Counted from the first letter of the stretch, positions 1 to 12,179 are shown. The stretch is DNA of 64,000 bases from Ceratothoa steindachneri (GCA_963969495.1 OZ018325.1:201787223-201851222), one strand, 5' to 3'. The notes: generated by a model not told the origin, from the letters alone. Program-made: numbers and translations.

Positions 1-500
1 TATCCTGGACGATAGATTTTTCAAAGCATAAGAGTCAATCACATTGGAAAAGAATACTTGCGCCTTTGGTCCATGAGGACTTTATATTTTTAGCAATATT
101 TGAATCTGAACATACATTGGTAATAGCACCTGGAAAATGGTATACAAGAGCAATAGGCAAATTGTGTTCAGCAATGAATGTACAAAGTTTCAGCTCAGCA
201 GCTGCAACCTTCTGGTTTTGGGAAGAATGCTGCAAAGTTATCAAATCAGTTACCTCTGCAGAAGTTTGTATTACTTTTATGTTCTTTTTTTTATTTTCTG
301 AGGTTTCTTGTCTTTCTATATGTATAAGGAAGAGAAATTTTAAAAATGCACAATTTAAAAATCCTTTGTTACCGTTATATTTACTTACTTCCAGTCATGA
401 AGAAAATCTTTATAATGGGTTGAGGAATAAGTTCAGGCGGTTTTATCAAATTTATTCATTAACATTAACAATTTTAGAAAAACTTCATTTTTAATTGATA
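1..500 (-). pseudogene. hAT/BED-type transposase-like N-terminal fragment
   Basis: The minus strand reads AAELKLCTFIAEHNLPIAL followed by a CSDSNIAKNIKSSWTKGAS-like stretch. This resembles the segment just after the BED-type zinc finger in hAT-derived proteins (ZBED/DUF4371 group), which usually has AELK..FIAEHNLP and CPDSxIAKxIKCxRTK. Upstream (higher coordinates), a frameshifted KGF..C..C region could be the decayed finger. Stops interrupt the frame near 245 and several times beyond, and the rest of the protein would lie to the left of the window. Assignment is from recalled family patterns, so moderate confidence; no terminal repeats are visible. Confidence 0.45.
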
Positions 501-504
501 ATAA

Positions 505-1567
505 TATACAATTTAATCAATAATGTATTCTCCGTTGCTATTTATGACTTCTTCCCAACGTTCAATTAGTTTTTCGATGCCTCTGCAATAAAAATCTCTG
601 GATTTTGACTCGAAGAATTCGTCTAACCAGGTTCTTAATTCCACATCAGAATTGAACGAAACGCCGCGCAAATTGTTGAGAGCGATCGGAACAGATGGAA
701 ATCCGATGGAGTCAAGTCGGGCGAATATGGAGGATTGGGCAGGATTTCAAAATTAAGCTTTTGGATGGCGTCTTTTGTCATATTGACAAGGTGAGGAAGA
801 GCATTGTCGTGTTGCAGAAGGACTCCATAATGTCGATGAGGGCGCTTTTCACGAATAGCTTCGGCGAGTCGATACATTTGTTGAACGTAGAGTTCGGCAT
901 TGACAATCTCGATGTTCGCAAGCAGCTCATAAAGAATGATGCCATAACAATCCCATCACACACACAGCATCATTTTTGGTAGATGAAGTCCTTGCTTTAA
1001 TCGCGGAAGTCGTTTTTTATTGGGGCTAAGCCATTATTTTCGATGGTTCATGTTGACATAAACACACCACGTTTCGTCGCCAGTAATGATGCGGTGAAGA
1101 AATCTGTCCTAATATCCACGAGTAGCCTTGTGACGAGCAAGCAAACCTGCGGCAATCGTGGAGCGTTGAAGTTTGTTGCTTTCGCTCAAAGCGTGCGGAA
1201 TTCATGCACCGAGTTTTTGAACTTTCTCCATCGAATGTAGGTAATTCACTACAGTTTTCTGATCACACGCCAATTGTACAGCTAATTCTCTAGTCGATTG
1301 ACGAGATTCTCATTAAGAAGGTCGTTCAATCGATCTTCATACAACTTAATGGGGCAACCAGAACGTTCTTCGTCATTAAGATTGAAATGACCGTTTTTGA
1401 AACGCGAAAACCACCATTGAGCTGCCCTTTATGATAAAGCATTTTCTCTGTACACGGCACAAATATCGCGACGAGCTCTGGCTGCGTTTGCATTGTTCCC
1501 GTCTCGATTGAAAATGAATAACAACAAGTGTCGAAAATGCGCCTTTCTTTCAACTCGACATTCCATT
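505..1567 (-). pseudogene. Mariner transposase, frameshifted full-length relic
   Basis: Read from about 1567 down to 511, pieces in shifting frames give a whole mariner transposase. They comprise an N-terminal helix-turn-helix region with AQWWFSRFKNGHF, a linker like WIPHALSESNK, then TGDETWC (first Asp), LLQHDNALPH (second Asp) and SPDLTPSDFHLF (third Asp). The last two Asp are separated by 34 residues, as in the D,D34D mariner family. Several frameshifts and stops make it inactive. The 5' end lies about 60 bp from the tail of CR1 copy A. No clear inverted repeats were found, so element boundaries are approximate. Confidence 0.8.
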
Positions 1568-1623
1568 TTGAGGGTGCAGAACAAAAATTAAATTAACACA
1601 ACTTTTAAATAAACCGCAATAAA

Positions 1624-3786
1624 ATAACATAACATAACATAATTTCACGGATGACAAAAGCCACAAGAGCCTATCAAAGGTCATCCGCATCCGTCAAAAC
1701 CCACCCACAAAAGCACCATCGCTAGGGGAAGACAAAATCAAAGTCCCCCACAATATAATTTAACAGATGACAAAAGCCACAAGGACCCATTATAGGTCAT
1801 CCGAGTCAAAAGGCCTCTTTTTTAAGGCACCCAAACTCCCAAGAAAACTACATCCAGAGGATTGCGTCCAGAAACAAGGGTATCACCAATCAAGGCTTGT
1901 CAAGAACTAAATCATGCAGCTATAGATATATACAAACAATATTAATATATACAAAACTTAGGAACCATCACAACCTTCCCTCCCCATAAACTAATCCAAC
2001 CTACACTTAAATACATTTAAATTTGACTACCTACTACCCTCCGCGGCAATTTGTTCCAGAAGTCTACCACTCTATTGGTGAAAAAATATTTTCTTAAATC
2101 TAACCTACACCCTTGCTTTTTAATTTTCAAGTGGTGACCTCTAGTCCGATTTCCATCATCTAACTCAAAAAACTTGCTAACATCCAATCTATCTATCCTA
2201 GGATTTTTTTTTAACAGCTCAATCATATCCCTTCTCACACACCTCCTTTCGAACGAGAACATACTTAATACCCTCAGTCTATCTATATATTCAAGGTGCC
2301 TCAGGGAAGGAATAATCTTTGTTGCCCTCCGCTGCAGTGACTCGAGAAGGTTAATATCGTGTCTAAAATGTGGGAACCATGCCTGTATACAGTACTCTAG
2401 ATGTGGACTAACATAAGAGTTATAGAGTTTAAGAATAACCTCCTCACTTTTGTAACTGACATTTCTCTTAATGAAACCCAGCACTCTATTTGCCCTATTT
2501 CTTGCTTAAATACACTGCTTAGAAAACCTTAATGACTTATCTATTACTACTCCTAGATCTTTCTCATCCTCTACTGAGCTCAGCCAATGCCCATCCATTT
2601 TATAGTTAAATTCTCTATTATCTTTTCCCATGTAAATAACTTTGCACTTATCAAGGTTGAAAGTCATTTGCCACTTATGTGCCCAGGATAACAATTTATT
2701 TAAATCCCCTTGCACTTTAAAATTATCATCAATATCTTTAACTACAGCTGCTAATTTAGTATCACCGGCAAAAATTGCCACTTTATTATTAACGGCCTCC
2801 CCAAGATCGTTTATATAGATGACAAATAATAATGGACCGAGAACTGATCCCTGAGGAACCCCACTGATAACATCCCTCCACTCTGACTTTACACCATTCA
2901 GCACTACCCTTTGCTTCCTGTCTTTCAGCCACTCAGCTATCCAATTTGAAACACCCCCACATATCCTAATCATTTTAAATTTATGAACTAGTCTCCTATG
3001 TGGTACCTTATCAAATGCTTTACTAAAATCTAAGTAAATTATATCTACATTCTCTCCCTTATCTACTTGATCTGTTACAAACTCCAGAAAGTCTAGTAAG
3101 TTAGTCAAACATGATCTACCTGATCTAAACCCATGCTGAGCATCGCTGATTAACCCTCCCTTCCTCTCTAGATGTTGGCAAATCCCTTTTTTAACTATTT
3201 TCTCAAGAATTTTATAGACTACAGGAATTAGGCTAACCGGTCTAAAGTTATTTAGATCCTCTTTACTACCCTTCTTGAAAATGGGGACTACATTCGCTCT
3301 CTTCCAATCATCGGGTATTTCTCCATATTCCAGTGACCTAGTATATAACTTCTCCAGAGCTATTGAGATACTTTCTACCCCTTCTTTAAGTATCCTAGAA
3401 TGAATATTATCAGAGCTGGACGCCTTGGTAGTATCTAACTCACCTATTAGTTTTTTTTATCGTCCTCCAATCCACACTAATGGTAGTAAACACCTCTTTC
3501 CCTGACCCATGAGTACTATACATAAGGCTATTTAGTTTCTCCTTTGTAAACACTGATGCAAAATGATCATTTAGTACCTCAACTATTTCCTCATCAGTTT
3601 CTCTCACAACCCCTTCATATTTGATAAGCCCTATTTTAACTCTTGACAGACTTGTTATTAATTTTATAGTAACTAAAGAACTTTCTAGGATCTTTGTTGC
3701 TATCTTGAGCTAATTTAATTTCTGACACCCTTTTGTTCTTCTTTATAATTTATTTAACTCATTCCTAGCCATTCTATAATCACACA
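1624..3786 (-). mobile_element. CR1 LINE copy A, 5'-truncated
   Basis: This block is closely similar to CR1 copy B at 30469-34384, from the 3' tail through the reverse transcriptase. On the minus strand the element ends in a short repeated tail (plus strand TAACATAACATAACATAAT), the kind of short tandem 3' tail CR1 elements carry in place of poly(A). Similarity to copy B stops abruptly near 3786, in the EN-RT linker, so this is a typical 5' truncation from incomplete reverse transcription. Endonuclease and ORF1 are absent. Confidence 0.88.
2017..3480 (-). pseudogene. CR1 reverse transcriptase (copy A), broken
   Basis: Reading frames at 2506-3108 and 2017-2484 carry CR1 RT blocks. These are IIYLDFSKAFDKVPHRRL, SGVPQGSVLGPLLFVIYIND and a catalytic box that reads FAGD, where copy B has FVDD, so one catalytic Asp is lost. 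The C-terminal thumb/tail follows, with LLESLQRRATKIIPSLRH and YFFTNRVVDFWNKLPRRVV. A stop near 2505 splits the domain, and the N-terminal part (3108-3480) is frameshifted. It cannot make active enzyme. Confidence 0.85.
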
Positions 3787-3989
3787 GGCGGAGTTAAACG
3801 TCTACGCGAAATAAAAGTGGGTTAATTGGGGGAGAAAGTAGGTCAGATTCAGAAGAGCAAGTTTGGAAATGGGTAGGACCGTATGTAATAAAGCTAAGTA
3901 GAGATAGGCGGATCCACTAACGAGTAGGGTGGGTGATCACCTATTATGATCATACTCTGGTGTTTGGTGACCTTAGTTCACCAAGGCAC

Positions 3990-4445
3990 CATGGCTACCG
4001 GACCAAACTCTGTCCAGGTGGAAACAGTCTTCCTGATACAAGGTGCGCACAAAATAAGTTGAGGGGGGGATTGCTGTAATACATAATAATAATACTAAAT
4101 AATATACAAAAATGATTATACACAGTAATAATAATAATAATAATAATAATACCCACAGAACTTTTGATTTTATATAATTTAAATGGTGAACACCCATCCC
4201 ATTCGTCCTGCCACAACTGAAAAATATATTCTTTTATAGAGGGAAAGAAATCTCGAAAAGGTTGTGCAGAGTTATCCGGGGACACAGAATAGGCTAAACT
4301 GGCTGGCTGATCAGCTCTCTCGTTGCCCAGGACTCCTACATGCCCAGGTACCCAACAGAATAGAACTCGATATCAGGAAGCATTCTAACAGCCAGTTGCA
4401 GATTTATGTGACTAAGGGATGGGAAGCATTAAAAAAGCGAATTGC
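3990..4445 (-). pseudogene. LINE RNase H domain fragment
   Basis: The minus strand reads VLFCWVPGHVGVLGNERADQ, the C-terminal signature of the RNase H domain in I-type LINEs (His in GHVG, Asp in RADQ). It is followed by a segment ending EYIFQLWQDEWDG, as in the region after RNase H in these polyproteins. No RT or zinc-binding tail is attached. It differs from the I-type copies elsewhere in the window and looks closer to the fragment at 49085-49500. Confidence 0.7.
4129..4150. repeat. (TAA)n microsatellite
   Basis: About seven uninterrupted TAA units, with further imperfect units from 4085. It sits inside the degraded LINE 3' region. Confidence 0.9.
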
Positions 4446-5299
4446 TTCTAAATTACTCCTTTGAAATGAAATGAAATGAAAGGAAAAGTGGGAGAAAAAG
4501 TTTTAGATCCCCGTACCCCTCCCCCACTCCTCGACCAGTCCCTCCTGGAGGAGGGGCCCGGTCGGGGGGGGGGCAAGGCCCGGTTTCTCCGATTTTCCCC
4601 GGCACCCTCTTCCCTCTGGGCCTGAAGGCACCGGGGGAAAAGAGCTCCGGAAAGGGAAAGAAAGGGAGGGGAAGAAGAAAGAAGTAAGGATAGGACAGAC
4701 TGAGATAAAGTCAAAGGCTTGAAAGTTGACCAAGTTGGCCTGTGGACCTTCTTAACGTGGGACCCGGACCCCGGTGTTTTTTATGTTTTCCTAGCTTTTA
4801 ATTGTCACGATTTGCTGTACCTGTCCCTGGTGTTAGTATTTGGCCCATCTTTGGATAGTGGTAAAGGAGGAAGATGATTGAAGTGGACGGAAGTTGGAGG
4901 TTTGCAGGGAGAGGTGCAAGTTGCGTGGAGGTCACGCTAATCTCTGTACTATAAACTAATTTTAGAGTTAAGTTCGAAATAAGTTAGAGTGAAAGTGTGT
5001 CTGTTTGTTTATTTAGGTGGTTGTTTTGTTATTATGTTATGTGTGTATGAGATAGGCATTCAAACCGTTGTTAGCGTTATTTGTTTTCCTGCTATGTTAA
5101 TAACTCGAGTTTCTGTGATTTTTGTAGAATAATTCTCGTATCTGTATCTGTTGTGTGGGCTCATGTCCCTTGGTTATTTATTTGTTTACTTCTCTTCTTA
5201 TTCATGTTGTTTTCCTTTTTCGTTCATTTGCACTTTTTGGTTAGTTTTGTCATTCCTTGTGAGTATCAAGTCCAATCCGGTGAGTTTGTCATTATTCGG
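4446..5299. other. Unassigned region, G-rich then T-rich
   Basis: There is a purine-rich stretch with a G10 run at 4565-4574 and a GGAAAGGGAAAGAAAGGGAGGGG-like tract near 4650-4680. T-rich sequence from 4980 is probably the 3' untranslated part of the jockey-like relic that follows. No coding similarity recognised. The open frames here are low-complexity. Confidence 0.4.
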
Positions 5300-5560
5300 G
5301 AAATCTTTGTCACAATCGGATTTCCTTATTTGGTTTACACGTAAATCTTCTCCTCTTCCCTTTGGTCCGCTTTGTTTTTAGCACTAAGAAACAGCATATG
5401 TTGTCTCCATCCTGCCCCTCGTGCTATATGATTATTTAGTTCCTCTCCTATTTCCTCTTGTGTTTTTTCTAGGATTTTTTGGGCTCTCTTTTCAATTATT
5501 TTGTTTAATCGTTTTATTTTCACTTCGATGTGTAAGTCTCTTGATTTTTTCCTCTCTATT
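5300..5560 (-). pseudogene. Jockey-like LINE, C-terminal end
   Basis: The minus strand encodes IKRLNKIIEKRAQKILEK followed by TQEEIGEELNNH. This resembles the end of jockey-type reverse transcriptase polyproteins, where a basic/acidic helix precedes the stop. A T-rich stretch follows as a possible 3' UTR. It is comparable in position and base composition to the end of the jockey-like relic at 37620-38740. Recognition is weak. Confidence 0.35.
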
Positions 5561-5935
5561 TGTCGCGTATTCGTAATTATGTATACTGTCTTATTCTGTA
5601 TATGTAAATTTGGATCATTCTAAAAGCTAAAAGAATGGCTGAAAGTTCAGCGGTAAAAATAGAAGCTGCCAGGGGCAAATACAAAGTTGAAAACTATACT
5701 GAGTAGGTGACTACAGCACCCACGCCACTGTCTGACTCTGAGCCATACGTTTATATCGGGGAGTGTTGTATATGTAAGGTCGCATGCTCTAGGAACAGGC
5801 TATTAAGGGAGCAAGGGTACACGGACGACTTGTCCAGGTTACATATGCTTGTACACACCAACTAGGGGTCAGTGACGACGGAGGAACAAGGACCCTTTAG
5901 AACACCCAGATTGGAGAGATGATTTCTTATCCAGA
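5561..5935. other. Unassigned spacer
   Basis: A short plus-strand frame opens at 5635 with MAESSAVKIEAARGKYKVEN and stops after about 22 residues. I cannot assign it. Nothing else is recognised before the I-type LINE relic starts. Confidence 0.3.
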
Positions 5936-7850
5936 GGTTCAGAAGGCGGGGTAAAGATGGCAACCTATCGAATGCTGCCGTTGACTCGGCAGCATACAGG
6001 CATCTGTAAACCTCTGATACAGGGGCCTGCTACATACGACAGAGGTATCGCATACATATCCGGAGTTGATTATAGGGCAAGGGAAGCACCCCACTCTCAC
6101 AGTTAAGACTGTTGATGCGAGAAGTACGGAAGGCTCCACTGGGAAAACGAATTCCCAGGTTGCGAATGGGTTCAGCATTTTCAGGGCTTAGGGGGAAGCC
6201 GAGGAGTAAATTTGGCACCCATAGACCAATTTGGATTGGACGAGGGTAGTGTATATTAACCACAGTTTTCGACGATCACTACCTCACGACGTGTGGGAGA
6301 GGACTCTCAAAATGGTTAGAGCCCGCAGACAGCCCATTAGAAGACGGCGTAGCTATGCTAACCAGGATAGCTTTGGATCAAGAGTTACGCACAGAACTGA
6401 AACTTAGAAACGAACTCGATTTCTGCATCTTGTAGGGAGATAGGTGGCACAGCAAGAGCTACTCTACCCAGGTGGAAATACATTGCTCGTGGAAAAGTGG
6501 AATCACCAGAGTTGGGCCTTTTTCGAAGGCACATCGACTGCCAGTTGCAGCTGACGCGCTGCTGATGAAAAGATAGTCAGGAAACAGTATAGTGCCAATT
6601 CATCGACGAATGGGGTCGCCCATATACCCTCCGGGAGAGAGGAAATGGTATCATTGATCACAATTAAAAAACATAAAACATTTAAAACGCTGCTCTAAGG
6701 AACACCCTACTCTCGGGGTTGCAGGTAAGAGTAGGCGTCTCCAACACGCACCATAAGGGATCGAGATGCTAAGAAACTTTGAATAAAAGACGGTAAAAGA
6801 CCTCTCATACCCCAAATGTATAGCTGTAAGACGCCGTATCTCCATGTTGTATCGAGGCTTTCTCAATGTCTAAAAATATGGCCAAGACTCGGTGCTTTAA
6901 CAAGAAAGCTTTCTGGACTGATCCCTCGAAACATACAAAGAGGTCAAGGGTACTATGACCCTTGCGAAAACTGCACTTATTGAAATGGAAACAGTAAGTG
7001 ATTGGTTTCTTGGAACCAGTTCAGGCGTATCAACACCATCTTCTCTAGCAACTTACTCAGACAGCTTGCAAGAGCTATAGGGCGTTAGTAGTCGTCTGCA
7101 TCCAACCCGTCCCTGCCCGGTTTGACAAACGGAAGGTCAATCCCAACGCGTGATAAGAATGGGCAAAAACCCTTCACCCATATAAGGTTGTTGCCGAATT
7201 ATATCAAAATGGATCCCGTCAAGGCCAAGAAAAGTAGATCTACAAAAAGACAATGGAGCACCTAACTTGTGGATGGAGAATAAGGCATTATACAGAGGTT
7301 AGATTTTGTCGGAAAATTGAGAGGATGAGATTTTTCGTTTGATTATAAGCTAGAAAAGCCTTATTGCAACAGATGAGACTACTGACGGCACGGAAGTGGT
7401 CGGCCAAGGCGTTGCTGACCACTAGGCTGTTATTCACTAAACATCCCTGTCAATTGAGTGTAGGGGTATTATGGCAGGCATAACGACCACATATGTAGTT
7501 TATTCTATTCCAGATCTTTGCGGTAGGGGTCATATAGGAAATTGATGAAACATATTCAGCGAGCCTGACGAAGGGTTCTTTGGCAAACTGCCTGAGCTCG
7601 GTTTTAGTCAACCTTGTTGCACGTGGTTAGGTTCCACTGGAATAGGGCATGAGCTAACTAGTAGTTTTTGATGAATATCACACAATCCGAGGTTCACCAG
7701 GGCACGGTTGAGCGACCCATTACAGGTCGCCTCCGTGGAATGGTCTATGTGGCCGCGTTGTAGATAATCGATGTGAAGTACGTCCCTACCTCTTCCACAC
7801 TATTGAAGGTCTCCAAGGTGGCATTTATGAAAGACGCCTCTCGGAAGCCT
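5936..7850 (-). pseudogene. I-type LINE reverse transcriptase, copy 1
   Basis: Recognisable blocks in order are GLDGIHFDIIRQ (GPDGIxxxxL), a heavily altered CLxK-like finger region, a STESWPYF-TLRKPRYNMEIR stretch corresponding to FDIEKAYDTTWRYG, and a glycine-rich VG..L stretch. The connector is WVPNLLLG followed by NLGIRFPSGAFRTSRINSL. The catalytic (Y/F)xDD box is not recognisable. Many stops are present; inactive. Confidence 0.6.
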
Positions 7851-7869
7851 TCTCAATCAGCATGACCTA

Positions 7870-8500
7870 AGTCCCACTTGAAAGGCATGGATGTGCAAGA
7901 TATAAGATGAACGGCCGACAATACAATACGTAAGTGGTCACCAAGGGCTGACCATCAAAAATCAGCAAGGCAATCCAGAGAAAAAAGAGACAGGTCAACA
8001 CAACTAAAAAAAAAATCTGTCTGGACATGATAAGAGGAAAATCACCGGTGTTTAAAATCCAAAGAAAGTCAGATAATAAAAGACTCAAAAACACAGCCTT
8101 TGTCATTCTGAGTGGTTTCTTCCCAATATGGGTGACGGGCATTGAAATTGCCGAGTAATAAAAAGGGGAGAGCAACTGATCTGTAAGTTCTAAAAGTTTG
8201 TGTCTTGACAATGGTAAAGAAGGAGGGAGGTAAATGGAGCAAACAAAAAAAGCCTTGTAAGTAAAACCCTAACGGAAATAGCTTGGAGGGTAGCATGAAA
8301 GGGGAGGGGGGGGGGCACATGGTTGGATAACAAAATCATAACTGGCACTCCACAATGAAACGAACCTTCGACAGGAGAAATGGTATTGAAAAAAGGTAAA
8401 CCGGGTACCGGCGGAAAACGCCATGTACCCATTTTGTTCTCCTGAAGACAAATAACAGCGGGGTGGAGAGTCGTCAAAAGAACTTTTAGTTTTTCCAACT
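7870..8500 (-). pseudogene. I-type LINE endonuclease, copy 1
   Basis: The minus strand reads LHPAVICLQENKM (catalytic Glu in the QE motif) and, in a shifted frame, FLLLGNFNARHPYWEETTQ, the G(D/N)FNxRHPxWG block of LINE AP-like endonucleases. The Asp normally before FN is Asn here. The domain cuts target DNA to prime reverse transcription; this copy is frameshifted at least twice. Confidence 0.75.
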
Positions 8501-8559
8501 TATAAATAACGCCTTGATAATTCCACTATAAATGGAGGATAGTATGTGGGACGGTTAGA

Positions 8560-10560
8560 TACCACAGTAGATAACTTACTCTCCTTTGTAGTCGAGGTTA
8601 AGTTTTAGTGCGTCCCAAAGAGCTTGAGGGAAGAAGAACAGATTTCGAAGAGCCTGCAATAGCAGGGATAAAGATCTTGGAAGGAGCAGTGACAAGGGGT
8701 ATGTCTAATGGTTTCGAGGAACTGGCCGAGGCCACTCCCTGTAACTGGGGCGCACAGCCACGGGCGCACGAAATGTCGAGAAGAGATTTTCGGACGCTAG
8801 ATCTGGAATCATGGCCCGAGGGCGCTTTCGATGTCTGAGGGGTTGATCAAACAACCACGGTTGGTGATGTTGGAATATCATCTGCTTCTATCGAATTATG
8901 AGCAGAGAGGTGAGTGGGTGGAGCAGGCGATCTGGGCAAAGTACAAGGAACTGGGCGGATTTCTGTTACCGTTCGAACCGGTAAAGGGCCTAAATCATAC
9001 GAAGGGCGGGGTGGGATTGATGGCATAGAAGAGTCAGCAACAGGAGAAGAGTCCATTAAAGATTTTCGAGGCCCAGCCGAGTCAGCTCCAGAGGCTGCCC
9101 ACTTATTTGTGGCCGATGACCAAGGTGAGGAGTCCATCCTCTTACCACGGGGATTTTTGGTCCCGGGGCCGGATAGAAGAACCTTCACTGGTCGATATAA
9201 AAGATTCTTTCAGATAAGGTCTGATGTCTTCAAGTGTCCCACCTTGAGCGGAGGTCCCAGCTATAGCTGCCGGGGAGAGGGTAGCAACATTAGATATGAG
9301 AGCGATGCTTCGAAGGTATATCGTGAATACTTCTGAGACTAACGGTAGATGGGTAATGAGATGCTACAAGCGTGTCAGAACTTGAACGTGATGGTCGGTT
9401 TCGTCCAGCGTCACGTAAAACGTCTGAGAAGAGACGGTTTGGGATCGAGCACGTTGGCGAGCTTTTTCACGTCCAGACGCAAAGTCGTGCAAAGCGAGAA
9501 CTTCCTTTTCATATAAGAATATTGGGCAGATTTTCGAAGCAGCACTGTTGGGACCACAAAAGTTGGCACAACACGATGTTATGGTTTCCATTGTAATTAG
9601 AACTACAATTCCCACAGGAAAGGGAGTGCCGACAGGCCCGACCAAAATATCCAAATTGATTACAATTGAAGTAATGTTTGAGTAGTTCGACGTAGAGGCT
9701 TACCGGGATACGAAGGTACCCAGCTTTAATAAACTAGGGCAGTTCCTGAAGTTAGAACGTTAAAAACAATTTGGAAGTCGGGAATATAGTAGAGCCTACA
9801 ATTTTAGTCACCCTATGTACTTGTGTGACGCGTTGGGTACTAAGTTTACTCTGGAGACAAAATTCAGACGTTGATGGGGTGAAACGGTTAAGGGAACTTC
9901 AGCAATCGAAGACAGATTTCGCACAAGATTATTTTGAGAGTGATATGAAACCTAGACCACTATATCACCACTACCTCTTGACCTCATCATGCGGAGTTCA
10001 ACATAGTGGGAATCAAATGATTTATTAACGTCAAACACATCCACTTTTGCAAGTGAGGTGTCAGATGACGAATTCATGACCAGAAAGCAGGGATAATCTA
10101 AATCTGGGTCCACATCGTTGGCTGGAAATCCAACGAGCGAGAGAAGGCTAAAAAGGGGAGCTGATGAAATTTTGGCAGGAGAAGCCTTGCGAGAAGGGGA
10201 AATTTTAGGTTAATGGCAAACCATTGCAATTAGAAATAACTTCACATACATTCTCCCTCGGAGGCCTAAAATAGCCCGGCGCTACTGCAACTTTGAATTC
10301 GGTTGCGTCCGGTAAGTCCTCTTGAGGAATGGATACAGATCCACCGCACCATCTTTAAAGACCAAAGAGGCTGCCCGAGTTCTCCTACGTGCGGAGAAAA
10401 GGGGCCAATGATGGAAATCTCCTTAGGCATCGGCAGACGAAGAAGTGGAGATGCCCAATTTCCTCCTACGTTCATAAAAGAACAGTTCAGAATCAGTCCG
10501 AAAAAAACAAGAAGAGTTCAAGTAACCTTCAGGGCCAGAAAGAAAAGGAGGAAATAGAGG
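8560..10560 (-). pseudogene. I-type LINE ORF1 (gag-like), copy 1
   Basis: Fragments read like the nucleic-acid-binding ORF1 of I-type LINEs. CPIFLYEKEVLALHDFASG followed by REKARQRARSQ (9364-9654) matches the segment after the CCHC knuckles. The stretch at 10266-10560 resembles an N-terminal low-complexity region. Knuckle cysteines are mostly lost. Several plus-strand frames here, for example 8914-9336, are antisense shadows. Confidence 0.55.
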
Positions 10561-10561
10561 G

Positions 10562-10995
10562 CATTTTTTAAAGACTTTACGTGCTCATCTGGCTACTGAA
10601 TACTTAGACATAAGTCGCCGTACTTGCCGCAGCCTATTACTAGGCTATATTAAAAAACAAACAACAATATTTAAATAACAAAAAACAACGATAAAAAGGA
10701 CAAAGGGCAAAACAGGCGTCGGGGGTTAGGCCGCATCCACCCGGCGCAGGAATATGCAACCTACAACGAACAGTAAATTAAATAAAGTGGAAGAGGCCAG
10801 CCTCCTCCAAAAAGTCGTATAGTCCGCAAGTCTGTGCGTACGAACCAGTCCCAAGTATAAGGAACAAGCGGTTGCGACCTCGCTCGTCCCGATAGCAGGA
10901 CAGGTAACGTGTGCAAAAATATCTCAGACTGGGACATTCAACAAGCATGTGCCGAACAGTCTGGGGAACAACGCAGTCTTCACAATAAGGTTGTG
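10562..10995 (-). mobile_element. I-type LINE, copy 2: 3' end only
   Basis: This segment is clearly similar to 49814-50130 and to 49560-49795. It shares the ATAAGTCGCCGTACTTG-like motif, the TATATTAAAAAACAAA tract, and the coding tail whose plus strand contains GTGCGTACGAA, GGAACAAGCGG and GACTGGGACATTCAACAAG. It represents the cysteine/histidine C-terminus and 3' UTR of an I-type LINE on the minus strand. Its 5' side is cut at about 10995, where gypsy sequence begins. Confidence 0.75.
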
Positions 10996-12179
10996 GATCA
11001 TCAAACCTTCGGAGTCGAGCTATTGTTCCCCGGTTGTGATGGTAAAGAAGGCTGATGGTTCTTATCGAATGTGCATCGATTTTAAAAAGCTAAATTCGGT
11101 TACTACATTCGATGCAGAACCAAACCCCACCATAGATCAGAACTTCCACCTTTATGAGAATGCCAAGTTCATCTCCGAGTTGGATTTATGCAAGGCCTAT
11201 TATCTAATCTCCCTGAGAGAGGAAGTGAAGAAATTTACTGCTTTCCAACTGAGAAGGGGGTATGTAGTTCTGACGGCTCCTTCTTGGTCTGGTGACGGCT
11301 TACAGCAATTATAACCGGATGATGATTAGCATTTAAGAAGGCCTACCCAACCTCACCTTCTATTTTGATAATGTTTATGTGGCCACCCAAGATTGGGATC
11401 AACACTTGATCACCCTTCAACCCCTTCTGTATCGACTCCGGGAACACAATTTGACAATTAGCCCCGGCAAGTGCCACTTCGCTTTTGGCACTATTGATTA
11501 CCTCGGCTTCCATATCGGAAATAATCGGTTAGCCCCCCAGCAAGAAAAGATCCGGCAGATCGTGGACATGCTTTTACCCACTAAAAAAAGCAGCTGCAAT
11601 CCTTCATAGTCTCTGCATCGTTCTATCCTCGCTGTATACCCAACTTTGCGATTAACTCCGCCCCCCTTTGAGAGCTATTGAAGAAGAAGGCCCCCAAACA
11701 CCTCCAGTGGACGCCACTTTCGACTTACAGCTTTAATCAACTCAATGAAAGGTTGGCATCCGCTCGTATCCTCCGCCTTCCTAACTCGGATAAACTGTTT
11801 GGCATTCGCATCAACGCCAGTAATGACGGTATAAGATGTGTCCTCCTCCAGAGAATAACGGCGAAAGTTTCCCCATCGCTTACGCAAGTAGAAAATTACT
11901 CGCGCGTGAGAAAAGTTGTGAAATATTTGAGAGAGAGGCCCTCGCTATAATTTGGAGGATCTGTAAATTCAGAATGTATTTATTAGGCAAGGAATTTGTA
12001 GTGGGGACGGAAAACAAACCCCTATCATACCTCCATAACGTCAAAAATAATAACGGTCGGTTGATGCGTTGGAGCTTGTTCCTCCAGGAATTGCAATTCC
12101 TAATTTTGTATTTAAAAGGCACCGATAACTGTATGGCTGATAGTTTAACTAGGAACCCGTTATATCCTTTTCCAAACTA
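10996..12179 (+). pseudogene. Gypsy-type LTR retrotransposon pol remnant (RT-RNase H)
   Basis: Plus-strand frames encode the RT core of Ty3/gypsy pol. They include SYCSPVVMVKKADGSYRMC, ISELDLCKAYYLISL, a catalytic box reading YFDNVYV (one Asp changed to Asn), HLITLQPLLYRLREHNLTIS and IDYLGFHIGNNRLAP. RNase H follows in a different frame, with FPIAYASRKLLAREKS and YLKGTDNCMADSLTRN before a stop at about 12178. Frameshifts fall near 11300-11370, 11610-11680 and 11840. Protease, integrase and gag are not found. It begins where I-type copy 2 is cut and ends about 95 bp before a (TA)n tract. Confidence 0.85.

Larger units (their letters stand above)
5936..10560 (-). mobile_element. I-type LINE, copy 1, decayed
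   Basis: In minus-strand order the block contains ORF1 (about 10560-8560), AP endonuclease (8500-7870), reverse transcriptase (7850-6270) and the RT-RNase H connector (6260-5940). The last stretch is the end of recognisable homology, and RNase H and the 3' UTR are missing. Stops and frameshifts occur every 100-300 bp, so it is an old copy. The 3' end of a second I-type LINE lies directly upstream at 10562. Confidence 0.75.

Noticed and set aside
1624..1645. Short TAACA repeats that resemble an arthropod telomere-like repeat, here and at 30469
   Set aside because: They are the 3' tail of two CR1 copies in the same relative position, not TTAGG and far too short.
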